From: Ulva prolifera
Taxonomy: Eukaryota; Chlorophyta; Ulvophyceae; Ulvales; Ulvaceae
Direction: 5' to 3'
Assembly: GCA_023078555.1 (NCBI GenBank)
Contig: CM041201.1
Span: forward strand, 377,213 to 441,212
DNA length: 64,000 nucleotides
Shown in pieces: positions 1 to 17,406 of the stretch. The notes beneath the pieces are model-generated. The model did no database searches and was not told the DNA's origin. It saw only the letters and a program-made list of their open reading frames with translations. The translations under genes were made by a program, and so were the position numbers. The first letter of the stretch is position 1, and each line of letters begins with the position of its first letter.

Positions 1-3000
1 GAATGCCGCGGAAGTCGCGGAGCCGAATGTGGCGGCGCTCGCAGAGGTCCGTGCTGCGGAGGTGCGCGCTCTCGCTGGCTGACCGTGTGCGTGTGTGTCG
101 GCATGTTGCCCGCGGAGGACCCCCGTGGATCGCCGGGCTCCCACGCAACCATGCATGCATGTAGTTACAAAGGGCAGCGGCCGGGCAGCGAGCCGGTGCT
201 AGGAATTCACACGCAAATCCACTCACGCAGTCATGGCACGAGGCCGGGTACGAGCTCGTACCACAGGCCGCTGGGCTCCCACGCAACCATGCATGCATGT
301 ATGTACAGCTTCCATGTCGGGCTGTTCAGAGAGCGAGAACCCTGTGTGAACCCTGTGTGGTGGCTGCCCTGATTGCATCACGCTGATGCTATGCCCACAG
401 CCCATTCCAGGCGTGGCAGTCGAGAGCCGACTCAGCCGCGTCGCTAGCATCGCGACCGGCAGTGCGGGCAGGGGTACTCGCTGGAGCCGATCGCACCTGT
501 GCAATGCCGTCGGCCGCCGGGGAACCGAGGGGCACGCGCGCAGCTCCTGGCTCATGCTGTCAGGCCAAGCCGTGCAGAGTAGAAGGGTGGTCGGGGGCGG
601 GAGATTGCTGCGTGTGGGTGGGGGGCCCGTGCTTGCAAGGGGGAGTTGTGTGCGCGTGACGGCAGCCGCGTTGCTCACATCCTGTAGCTTGTGGAATGGC
701 ATGCCGTGGCATCACACGCCCGCACAGCAAACACTGCCCAGGGCACTGCACTGCTGGTCACTGCACTGCTGGCCACTGCACTGCTGGCCCCTGCACTGCT
801 CTCTCCTTGCAGCTTCACCCTGCACTGCTTCACCCTGCACTGCTCTGAAGGTTCGCTGCAGCCCAACTGGTGCACCCAAAGTGACCGGCCAGCGCATGCG
901 CCAACGCAGAACACAGTCAAAGTGACGGCTGCTCTGCACTGCTGCCCACTGCACTTCTTCCCACCGCACTGCTGGCCACCGCACGGCTGTACTTGCAGGA
1001 GGGCCCGCGGCAGCTCGAGGCGGCGCGGGCGGAGGTGGCGGGCGCGCAGGAGGCGCTGCAGGCCGCGGAGGCCGCCGTCAAGGCGATCTCGCTGGAGCTC
1101 GCGGAGAAGGGCGCCGCGGGGGGGACGCCGCTGCCGGTGCTGCCAGCCAATGTCTCCGCGATGACCGTCGCCGACCTCCAGGCCGAGCTGCGCAAGTACT
1201 CCCTGGACACTGACTGGGACCCCGCAAAGGGCAAGGCTGTGCTGGTTGACCGCCTCACGGTGTGCAATCCGCCCCCCCAACACTTAAAGCATGACCGGTT
1301 CAAGGGGTTGGGGGTTTGTCAGGGGTCTCCCCAAGTCTCCCCCACCCCCCTTCCCTGTGAAAGATCTCTCATCAGCTCGTCTTGTATGCCTGTTTGCCAG
1401 TTGGCTCTCCGGAACGAGTGCTTTGAATGCTATCACATATAGTTCGTCTTGGTGTTGTGCTATGCGGTGGCCCGAGCTTGTCTGACTGTTTCACCCCGTG
1501 AGTTCACGCTGTGAATTCTCTCACCTGCGCACCAGGGCGCTTTGGGCCTTCTAGCGCATTGCAGCACGGGCTTGTTTCAACATGCCCACTGAGGCTTGCC
1601 AAGATGAGGTGTTCAAGCTGCGGCCCCCATGCATATGGCTGCCACAAACTGCTTCCATGCGGACGGTGCAGCAAGGCAGGACCGAGCGACAGCTGCGCAG
1701 CTGCCGCCTTATCTGCTGCCGGCTCGGCCTCCTGAGGGCTGTGAGGAATGTACATGCAGCCTTCTGTCTGTCTGCAGCGAGCACGGTGATGCCTGCCACA
1801 ACGGCATGAGGAATGACCTGCACTAGGGGCGAGGCACGCGCACACGATCCCGCCCTTTCTTGATCCCGCTGCGCCGGATTCAGCCTATGTCACAACGCAC
1901 ACATTGGAGATACCGACGCAGCCTGAGAGCTGGCCCAGAAGAAACTTAACTGTACACACAGATCTCAAGTGTGCACACAGATCTGTTCGGGTGGCTTGGA
2001 AAGCAAGCACGGCAGAGCGCGTCGTGGGGTGCAGGAGCATGTAAAGCAGGCACTGCAGTCGAACGAGGAGGCTGCGGGGCTGCTCGAGGCGCAGTCGGCG
2101 GCCGCGGCGAAGCTCCTCGCAGCCAAGGGCGTGGCGGCCGGCAAGGAGGACGCCGCGGCCAAGGCGGCGGTGGCCGCGGCGGCGGCGGCCAAGGTCCTCG
2201 ACAACCCGCCGCCGCCGCTTCGCCTCGAGGCGACGACCCCCGAAGGCGGGGACCAGCTCCGGGCGATGAACCTGGAGCAGCTCCTGGACTACACCCCGTC
2301 GGACACCAAGGTGCTCCGCGCTGGCACACTGCCATCCCATCTGCCCTGCCGCATGCCTGCGCTGACTCCCCGCGCTGGCACACTGCCATCCCATCTGCCC
2401 TGCCGCATGCCTGCGCTGACTCCCCGCGCTGGCACACTGCCATCCCATCTGCCCTGCCGCATGCCTGCGCTGACTCCCCGCGCTGGCACACTGCCATCCC
2501 ATCTGCCCTGCCGCATGCCTGCGCTGACTCCCCGCGCTGGCACACTGCCATCCCATCTGCCCTGCCGCATGCCTGCGCTGACTCCCCGCGCTGGCACACT
2601 GCCATCCCATCTGCCCTGCCGCATGCCTGCGCTGACTCCCCGCGCTGGCTCCATGCTGCGCGAGGCTGCTGTGGGTGTGTGGGGCCTCTGTGGGGCATCT
2701 GCCGGCTGTTGCCGTAGTGCTCATGCGTGTATGCGGTGCCTGGTGTACCGGCGCCCTGTGGGCAGCTCTGTGCAGGCATGGCCAAGTAGCCACAGGCTCA
2801 TGGACGGCATGTCCTGCCGGGCTGGGCCCTGCTGATGGTGATTTGTGGTGTGATGTGCGGGCTGAACCAGCGCGGCTGTGGCGGCCGCGTAAAGCCACGA
2901 TCGCTGTGCTTGTTGTCTTCGGGGCTGTCAACTTGGGCACTGGTTCGCAGTGCGGGTGCCTGCCACCGCCCCACCGCCATGTTCACTGCTGCCCAGGCAT

Positions 3001-5038
3001 TGCAGCTCCAGCAGTCGCCTTGAGTCAGCGATCCTGGCCGAGCTGCCGGGTCGATCGCTGTGAGTGCTTCGGCAGCCCCGCGGCACAACGGCCGCTCTCA
3101 CAAATGCCCCGCCGTTTGGCGCTGCTTCGCCTGCGCCAAAGCGCCCGCCGTTTGCAGGAGGCGACGTTCGAGGCGTCGCTGGCGGGTGAGGGGGTCATGG
3201 AACTGCTGTGCATGCATTACGGCCGCGTGCTGCTGTACGCGCTCGGGCCCATCAGCGAGGCGGAGGCGAAACTGAAAGAGGCTGAGAAGGCGGAGGACGA
3301 AGCCCGCCGGCTGTGCGCCCCCGGCCCCGCCCCTCTGTGCTGTGCCCCCTATTGTCATAGGCCCTGGTCCCTCGGTGCCTGCATGCCGTGCATCAGGTGG
3401 TACGGCAGTGATGTATTACATCGGCTTTCACATCTCCGTTATGCGTTGCTTGTCGGCCAAAGTCTGAGCGTGCAAATAGATGTTTGCCGACAATGTTCAC
3501 CCCGAAAAAACCCATTGTCACCAAAGTCGGGGGGGCCTGTGAATAGGCTGCATAGATACAGTAGATGTCACTAGATCAGCGTATGGGTTGTGGCGCGGAG
3601 AGAATTCACGAGCTGCTGGTGCAGAGAGAAGGAGGAGAAGCGGCGGCCTGCAGAGGAGCCCAAGCCGGTGGCCTCTCCGGAGGTGGAGGAAGAAGACGAT
3701 GACATCGCCGCTGTTCGCAAGGCTGCCGTGGTGCGCTCTCACACGCATGGCCTGTGTGACATGCGTGCTGCGTGCGTGGCATCACCTGCCATGCCATCCC
3801 GCCGCACAGGCTCGAGGTGTGAGCGTGCCGATCGTCGCGCGCGTAGCATCGCCATTCATCTCGTGGCAGTCCCTTCAACTCGGCGGCACATGCGCCCGCT
3901 GTCTCTGTTGCTGTCTTCTGTGCTTGATGTGTCTAAAAACCACTTAATCGGGCGCCGGAATTCGGCTGCGCCTGCGGTGCTGGCCACGTGCTTTGGTCCG
4001 TGCACACAACCCACGCCCCGACACAACCTAACAAATGCTCGCGCCGTGCAGGTCGCGGACGGCGCGGCGCCAGCTGCCGATGCCGCAGTCGGCACGAAGC
4101 GCAAGGCCGAACCCGAGGACGACCCCCGCGCCGCCGCTGGCGAGGCCGCGAAGCGGCACCGCGCGTCCGCAGAGGCCCTCCTGCAGGCCGCCGCCGCCCC
4201 CCCGGCCCCCGCGGCCTCCTCCGGGGAACACCGCGAGAGCTTCCACCTCGCCTGCCGCTTCTTCGACGAAGCCGGAGTCGGCTACCTGGATGAGAAGGAC
4301 CTAGAGGACATCATTCACTGCGTGCACCCGCTCACGTCGCGGCGGTGGGTGCGCACGCTCGTGGAGTCTGTGTGCCGCCGTGGCCGCCTGCGGTACGCGG
4401 AACTGCCGGACCTGCAGGTGGTGTACCACCCGCCGCAGCCGCCCCCCGTCGGGCTTGCGGCCGGGGCGGTGTCGGCGTCGAGCGGGGGCGCGACGGTGCA
4501 GGTGGATGGTGTGATGGTGGACGTTGCGGCGTTGCGCTCTGCGTCGGCCGCGGCGTCGAAGAAGCTGCAGGACGAGAGTGGGGCGCGAGCCCGCGCGGAG
4601 GTGCGCCCCGGTGGTGTCTGGTGTGTGTGTTGGTCACTGTGTCTCAGCAAATGCATGTGCTGCATGCATGTGCTGCAGCTTGGGAATTTCACGCTGGGAA
4701 CACACGTCTATGAGAAAACTGGGATTCCCCATGCCAGATGTTGCTTCAGCATTTCCTCTGTGACAGTCATGGACTGAGAAGTACCCAATCGTATCCCGGT
4801 GAGACTCCCTGAGACTTTGCGTGCGACTGTGCAGGCTGCGCAAGGCACTGCGGAGGCCATGGCGGGCAAGCTGCAGGGGGAGCTGAGCGCGGCGCAGAAG
4901 CACAACATGTCGCTGCGGGAGGAGCTGCAGGCGACGAAGGACGAGCGCGCCGCCCTCGACAAGCGCGTGAAAGAGATGGAGGGCCAGGTCGAACGCATCC
5001 TCGGCGCCGCCCAGACTCTCGCCTCGCAGCGGGGGTAG
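1..5038 (+). CDS. CCAR1/CCAR2-like cell cycle and apoptosis regulator, 5'-partial
   Basis: Model: 1-61, 999-1259, 2035-2310, 3158-3312, 3625-3730, 4052-4600, 4835-5038 (stop TAG). Phases agree at every junction, which supports the splice sites. Order of parts: Ala/Glu-rich helix; SAP-like motif (MTVADLQAELRKY, ending LVDRL) that in this family binds nucleic acid; segment LDYTPSDTK joined across an intron to EATFEASLAGEGVMELL, matching the CCAR conserved core; acidic and Lys-rich linker; degenerate EF-hand (CRFFDEAGVGYLDEKDLEDII); C-terminal coiled coil (LREELQATKDERAALDKRV). Human CCAR1/2 have the same SAP, EF-hand, coiled-coil order and act as nuclear coactivators and splicing-linked scaffolds; that role here is inferred. 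The N-terminal part with the S1-like region lies outside the window. Most donors are GTGCGC/GTGCTC-like. Exon 3 could also start at 2050 or 2059 in the same frame. Confidence 0.85.
135..301 (-). mobile_element. Solo 3' tail of the LINE family, with 29-bp target duplication
   Basis: Bases 164-272 (109 bp) match, in reverse orientation, the last codons and 3' UTR of the LINE copies at 27.0 and 45.1 kb: the GTAAC terminus, the GGCTCG and CCGGCC blocks, and the CCATGACTGCGTGAG stop region. The insert is flanked by a perfect 29-bp direct repeat (135-163 and 273-301) containing ATGCATGCATGTA. It is a severely 5'-truncated retrocopy in an intron of the CCAR1-like gene. Confidence 0.9.
744..975 (+). 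repeat. CACTGCACTGCTGGC-type short tandem repeat in an intron
   Basis: Three to four near-exact 15-bp units start at 744, followed by degenerate CTGCACTGC units to about 975. It lies just before the acceptor of the exon at 999. No coding content is supported. Confidence 0.7.
2321..2650 (+). repeat. 54-bp minisatellite, six copies, inside an intron
   Basis: The unit begins CTGGCACACTGCCATCCCAT and repeats with a 54-bp period from 2321 to about 2644, then a partial unit. The copies look identical. As 54 is a multiple of three, the array is open in several frames on both strands, but it lies between the donor at 2311 and the acceptor at 3157, so it is intronic. Confidence 0.95.
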
Positions 5039-5889
5039 GCCCCGGTGGCCTGCACCCCACGCCGGGGCATAAAATCAAAAATGACTCCTCATGAATGAGT
5101 GCCCCAGGTGGGCATGGAGAGGGCCGTGGCTCGTGTGCTCTGCTGTCCATGAATGTGGGGTTAGGCTGGGTTCCGTGTGGGCATCTTGGTGGGCGTGGGG
5201 AAAAGCATCAGGTGTGGTGTGTGTGAGGTGATGGATGACAGGCTCTGGATGTGTGCAGTAGCATACTACTTAGCAGCTCGAGTGTGGCAACCGCCCTGGC
5301 TGTGTCTCTGCCCTGCAGTGCAACTTAGTGGCCGCGGCAGGGAGGGGTTTTGGCTTGTGGCAGGTTGGTGTGGTGGCCTGGCAATCAATTCATGGCCGTG
5401 ATGTGTGAACTGACAGACGTAGTGAAGGCAGCCATGATTCGATGCTGGGTGACAGGCATGTTCAGGCGTGCCTGACGGACGCCACAGCTGCAGCAGGGCG
5501 CGTGAAATGTATGCTCTCTGACAGCCCTCGCTCAGCGAGAGGACAAGCAGGCTCGAAAATTGTCTGGCGACGCAACATGAAACATTGCAGTTCTGAGAAT
5601 GACTGGTGCAACACATGATGGACCCTCTTCAGTGCGCCGTGTGCTTCCAAGACATGTAGCGTGCACAGCTGTGCCTCTGTCACAGCCCCTGCATGTTCCT
5701 CAAGGCTGACACTTTGGAATCATCTTGGCAGTCAGCATCCGTCAGAACAGGAGGGCCATTACTCACACTCTCATCAGCATCACCTGAACTTTCCACTCCA
5801 TACAGCACTCGCTCATCTGACACCAGGTTAATACTCACTGCAGCAACGTGCTACATCCTATTCTTCAGCCGCTTGTAGTAATGGAGTAG
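5039..5889. other. Gap between convergent 3' ends
   Basis: This lies between the stop of the CCAR1-like gene and the stop of the phosphatase on the other strand. I see no conserved reading frame, RNA gene or repeat; it should hold both 3' UTRs. Confidence 0.6.
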
Positions 5890-7070
5890 TCAGTGCTTCG
5901 GAGGGTCTACACTGGACAGGTAGTCCTCCAGATTTGACCGCTGGAGACGATTCAGTTTGCATTTCGGCCTTGTAGCTTGCAACTGTGCAAGAGCTGCATC
6001 GATGTTGGCTGCATCTCCAGCCATGACCATCGACGCGATCAAGACCTGCGCTGACCGGCCATGCCCATGGGCACAATGGACTAGCACAGCTCGGCCAAGC
6101 CTGCGTTGCTGCAGGGCAAAGTCCACTCCCCTCTTGACATCATTTGCAGATACTCCTGCAGTCAACCACTTGGTGAGCCACCTTCGGAGGCCTGGCATAG
6201 AGGTCTGTTGTGGCAGCAACAGATGAGTTGTTCATTGCAAAAAGCTAGATCAAACATTTTTTGATAAGATGCAACCTAAGGGCACAGCTGTAACGGCCTG
6301 TGACCATGACTGGCTATAAGTTGTGATATTGACATCTGGAGGCATTCACCTTGAGTGTCCCACGTTGGGAGACATATATATGGTCTTTCGAAGGTCCTAG
6401 GATATTCTGATGTGCAATCGACCACACTGAGATCTCCTTTTGGCAGAGCTGCCTCGGTGTATGGCCATCCCCCAATATACCAGCCATTGGCTACCTCCTG
6501 AATCAGAGGCTCCTTAGACTTCGATCTTCGTATAGCAAGACGAAGATGTAGCAACGCATGAAAAGGCAGAATTGCTACTCTAGAGCCCTTTCTGAAACGT
6601 CCAGACATCCTGTCCTGCATGTCATCACAGCTGCGTGCATCAGCGCTCGCCAAATCAGGGCTGTACATGAAGAAGCCAGCAGATCAAGCCCTACTATCTA
6701 TCCATTTTGATGCATGAGGTGCTTCGCTGTGTCACTGTCGATGCGCATCTACTCACTGTGCGGCAAGTACCTTTCCAAGGATCCATGGTGTCTTAGCATA
6801 CAGGGCGTCTGACGATGCTATCGAGACAATGAATCCAGAAATTGCCGCATGTATCAGTGCCGCGACTGCAGGTGCGGGCAAATGATGCTGTAGCAGGTAC
6901 GTGCCCGCGGCTGTCAGGGTGGCCGCACTGCCAGTGACTATAGAGAGGCCCCCCATTACGGCAATCGGAGGGGAAATGCTGGAGCAGTTGGCTGAAGTCG
7001 CAAGCAAATCGGGAACATCAGCCTTGTCCGGACCAGTGCTTCGCTCGTGCCCGACATGTCGCGACAGCAT
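5890..7070 (-). CDS. Membrane-anchored dual-specificity protein phosphatase
   Basis: Model: complement of 6771-7070, 6350-6614, 5890-6191, giving 288 codons; all phases fit. Exon 1 encodes a hydrophobic N-terminus with about two membrane segments (IAVMGGLSIVTGSAATLTAA and VAALIHAAISGFIVSIA). Exon 2 carries WYIGGWPY and VVDCTSEYP, typical of the small bacterial and plant DSP group. Exon 3 has the catalytic loop HCAHGHGRS (HCx5RS; Cys near residue 228). Such enzymes hydrolyse phosphotyrosine, phosphoserine or phosphothreonine, or phosphoinositides; the substrate here is unknown. The layout (membrane segments, then a GK...LPFH linker, then phosphatase) resembles YnbD-like proteins, which suggests an enzyme held on a membrane. 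It is divergent from MCM2 with a shared upstream region. The start at 7070 is the first Met of the open frame. Confidence 0.85.
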
Positions 7071-7555
7071 GGTCTTGGCGCGCTAGGCAATTCGATCCGT
7101 TGCATGCGCAATTCAAGACGCAAGGAGCGCGTCGCCAGGCCAATGGCTGTTCAAATCGCTGCAGCGCAGCAAGCATAGGAGCACATGGATAGCCGTCCTG
7201 ATATGAGCATGAGCACTTGGTAGAGGTATATCTCGATCGCTGCATTAGATACGTGTCAGTTTAGCGGTGTACGTTTGCTCGAACTCTGTGGGTTGGGAAG
7301 ATCGATCTGCCAGCAAAAACGATCAATTAGAGACTGCGTGTAGCATATATCTGCTCTGCAATCGGCCATAGACGTCAGCATGGTGCGGCCGCTAGCAACT
7401 GCAGACAATTGGGTTGTGTGTTGCTGGACGCCAGTGCTTCGATCGGTCGTGTCTTCCACATCCACAAGCACGCCGTTGAAGAGAATCGATCATATGATTA
7501 TGCCTGGTGTCAATCAGTTGTTTGTGTTGTGACGAAGGGCCGCCCTGGACTGCAG
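7071..7555. promoter_or_regulatory. Divergent upstream region of the phosphatase and MCM2 genes
   Basis: About 485 bp between the phosphatase start (leftward) and the first recognisable MCM2 exon (rightward). It should hold both promoters and probably a short 5' MCM2 exon. I could not fix the MCM2 start: an ATG at 7380 opens a Ser/Thr-rich frame, but its phase does not fit the acceptor at 7555. No clear TATA box. Confidence 0.4.
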
Positions 7556-14030
<6,475 letters not shown>

Positions 14031-15010
14031 GGAGTTGCTTATTTTCTATACTGCGTTCGTAATTTACGAGTGCCCGCTGTTCCAGGAGAACGGGTTCAAC
14101 CTGGCTGCCGACGGCGGCAGGATCGTGATGGCTCGATGATCATCTGATGCGTGAGCTGGCTATGCAGCGGAGTGAACAGCGCCCAGGCGGAGATGGGCAA
14201 AACCACAATGAGTGTTCCTGACCTGGCAGTTTTGTGTTTGATTGTGTGAGAAGTTTGCTGATGTCTCGGACGGAACATGTGTGTAAGCGTGTATACGAGA
14301 GCACACAACCACAGCCTGTGTGCGAGTGGGAGTGTATCCGCACTATCGATGTAGAAAAATCAGACTTATCTAGCCAATCAGGCAGACCCGTGATAGCGTG
14401 CTTGACTCCTGCAATTGTGTGCCAGAGTTTCATCTCTTTCCCCATCTACAATGCTGCGCGAGGGTTGCGGTGACGTGTTTGTGGCCGGCAGGCTAAAGAC
14501 ACACTTCGTCACTGTGCCGTGCAGAATGAGCAAGCTTATTAATCTGTGCTATGGCCGGCTTGCATAGCGTCTCACGCACCTCAAGGTTCATAGCATTGGA
14601 ATCCGTCTGAACTCTGTATGACAAGTGCGATCACATGATAAAGCAGCTTACCTCTTCAGGGCAGCCAGAGTAAACGCAACTGAGCAATATCAAGACCTTT
14701 TCAAGGCGCCCATCGCTCATATTGGCTGCTATCTTCAGACACATATTTAGCTGTAAAAACATATTTAGGTCTCAAACAAGAGTTTGTATCAATCCCGCTC
14801 CTGTTTGCATTTTCGCTCGTCCTGAATCATCTGCAGAATCGTTTCCACAGCCCTGCTGATTGTACGTAAATCACATATGTGGATTTTCATGTGATCAAGT
14901 GCATGCTATGCAGCATGCTCAAATGTGTATTAGACCATGCCGGATTGCCTGTTTTGGTCCTGGATTGTGTAGTTTTTAGTGCCCGAATGGATAGGGAATG
15001 CAATCCTGCA
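14031..15010. other. Gap between MCM2 and LINE copy 1
   Basis: AT-richer than the exons around it. It holds the MCM2 3' UTR. I see no supported gene or tandem repeat. The last bases form the left target duplication of the LINE that follows. Confidence 0.6.
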
Positions 15011-15022
15011 CACATACATATC

Positions 15023-16957
15023 TGCACAAGTGCTGCACAAGTGCACGACCTACTCGCGCGACCCCCAGCATGCGGGAGCCGTCGCGGCCGCGCTCGGCAT
15101 TACGCATGCCACGGAGGGCACCGTCGTCACCGGCACACCCATCGGCACCCCGGCGTTCGAGTCGGCGCACGCGCAAGCGGCGGCCGACAAGGTGTGCGCA
15201 ACCATCGAGAAGATGATAAGCCTGCCCCTGAAAACGCAAGACCGATTCTTGCTGCTCACGATTTCCTGCCAACGCCGCATTCTGCACTACGCCAGGGCGG
15301 TGCCATGGGCGCACACTTCTGATCACACGCGCCGGACGGAGGCGTCTGTCCTGGCTGCGGTGAATGAAATCACGCGCGTCCCGCGGGACGACCCTCGGGC
15401 AGCCGCGCAAGCAGTCCTCCCTGCGCGCCTCGGTGGCCTGTATCATGTCCACGCTGCAGGCGGTCGCGGACGGAGCATACCTCGCTGCGGCTGCGGTGAG
15501 CCACAAGGCATTCGCAGGAGGCCCCGAGCGCATGCAGCCGTTCTGTGGGCCGCACGGGCAACAATTGCAGGAAGCCTGGCAGGCCCTCAACGTCGCTGAG
15601 CAGCTCCACCCGGAGCTGCCCGGGCCGGCGAGCGGCGACACCATCGCCAAGGTGTTACATGCTATGTAGCAGCGAGTCACCAAGGTGGTTGCCCTGCGCC
15701 GCCGGGCGGCTCTGCTTGCCAGTCATGATGTCACCACGCTCGAGGGTGCATGCAACCTGGCACGGCTGCGCAGTTGTGCTTGCCGTGCGGCCACCGTATG
15801 GTTGAGCACCCTGCCGCTCTCCCAGGCGCTGCGCCTGACCGAGTGTTGAGTTCATGCTGTGGATCAGGTATCTCTTGGGCATCTTGGCCCCTCCCAATGC
15901 CGTCGGCTCGCGCCGCGCATGTGGCGCGTTCGTACAGCCGCATGATCTTGACCATGCCATGAATTGCCCAGACATGTCAGGGACCTGGACTTCGCGCCAC
16001 AGTATCGTTGAAAAACAATGGCGCGAGATCGGGTCCCACCCATGTGTGGCATTCACGCGCATCCCGCGCACATCGGCGTTCGTCTGCGCGCGGCGTGCGG
16101 ATGCTCCACGGCAGGTGCTGCCCGGCCAGACTCGCCCCTCCATGACCCGCCACAGCCTGTCCATCCCCCCCCCCCCCCGGTCGCGGGCCCTTCGCGCGCG
16201 GCGATTCCGCCCGCGGAGCCGACGCCTGCGGCTCCGCCGCGCCGGCGGCCCGCGCGCGGCTGCGGCGCCGGCGCCAACATCTGCTGAGGTCGCCGATGCC
16301 GGTGCTGGACACAGCACCCATGTGGGGCGAACCCGCGCAGGACGCTGCGCAGGCTGCGACGGCGGCGGCGGCAGTTGGTGGCCAGGGTGCGGTAGGCCTG
16401 GGGTGCAGGCCGCTGCTTGCACGGGCGTAGGGGCTGGAGGTGGTTCTCTGGACGTTGGCCCGAGACAAGATGGGGGACCTCATGTTTATGCCGCCGGATG
16501 AACCTCTGCGCATAGGGGATATCTCGATTGTGAACCCATGTGCTGATACCTACTGCGCCCCGCGCGGCCCGGGAGGATGGGGGTGCTGCGGTGACGCGAG
16601 ATGTGGCAGAAGCGCAATGCTTATCGTTCGTACAACTCTGATGCATATAGCTTGTGCCGTTGTAACATGAGACGCATGGTCGCTTGGGACAGCCTGCTAT
16701 GTATCACTTGAATCGGCTGGCGGAGGGTTGCGTCTCGGTGTGGTAAGGTGAACCGTGCTTTGTTTGTGACGAATGCTCTGCGCCCGTTGAGTGTGGCTTT
16801 GTTCTAGGGAATGCTGATGTGCTTCGTGCGGGGCTTCATCCCGTTGCTGGTATAACCGGCAGGGCGATGGTGCACGGCCTAGTGCCATGACTGAGTAAGT
16901 GGATTTGGGAGTGGGTTCCTAGCAACGGCTCGATGCCCGGCCTCTGTCCTTTGTAAC
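15023..16957 (+). mobile_element. LINE copy 1: 5'-truncated, decayed non-LTR retrotransposon
   Basis: The copy starts inside the reverse transcriptase, just before the KCTTYSRDPQHAG stretch, and runs to the family terminus CTTTGTAAC. It lines up with copies at 27.0-30.1 and 42.7-45.2 kb but has many frameshifts and stops (for example after 15655 and near 15846) and a decayed Pro/Ala linker. A perfect 12-bp target duplication, CACATACATATC, lies at 15011-15022 and 16958-16969. At the 5' junction an 11-bp unit (CTGCACAAGTG) is present twice. It is an old, non-functional insertion. Confidence 0.93.
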
Positions 16958-16969
16958 CACATACATATC

Positions 16970-17406
16970 ATCATGCAGCAGTCCAGGCTTCGGTGAACAC
17001 CAGTCAAGCCAGCAAGTGCGCCCCAATTGTCCTTTGGTTTTCATTCACCAGCATGCGGCACACAACTCTGTGACCTTTCTATGAAAGATGGTCAGTCGAC
17101 CAACATGTGTGTTGAACGGGGGACAGAACACATAGTAGGTTCACTTGAAAGCCGCTACCTTGTCGGTACACCGGAATCTTACAGAGCTGTCACAAGTCTC
17201 CGAGCTGCACCCAGATTTCATGCATCATTGAAACGCCACAGCCTCGCCACACACCAGTGCCTGATGCCAAGAGCAGCTCACCACTTGCCACAAACAGCTC
17301 CATCCACCGTGCATACCCCAACAGATGGCACGTGTGCCGCCATGCTTGAACTTTCAGCGCCACTGGTCCCCAGCTGGAACAATCCCAGTGTGAGTCCATG
17401 TGTTCT
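16970..17406. other. Gap before the pentaspan gene
   Basis: Holds the presumed 3' UTR of the gene at 17407-20137. A 137-codon frame on the plus strand here has no recognisable domain, and I treat it as chance. Confidence 0.5.

Noticed and set aside
1885-2940. Long minus-strand frame of 351 codons over the CCAR1-like gene
   Set aside because: Its length comes from the 54-bp repeat being open on both strands; it overlaps real exons and has no domain.
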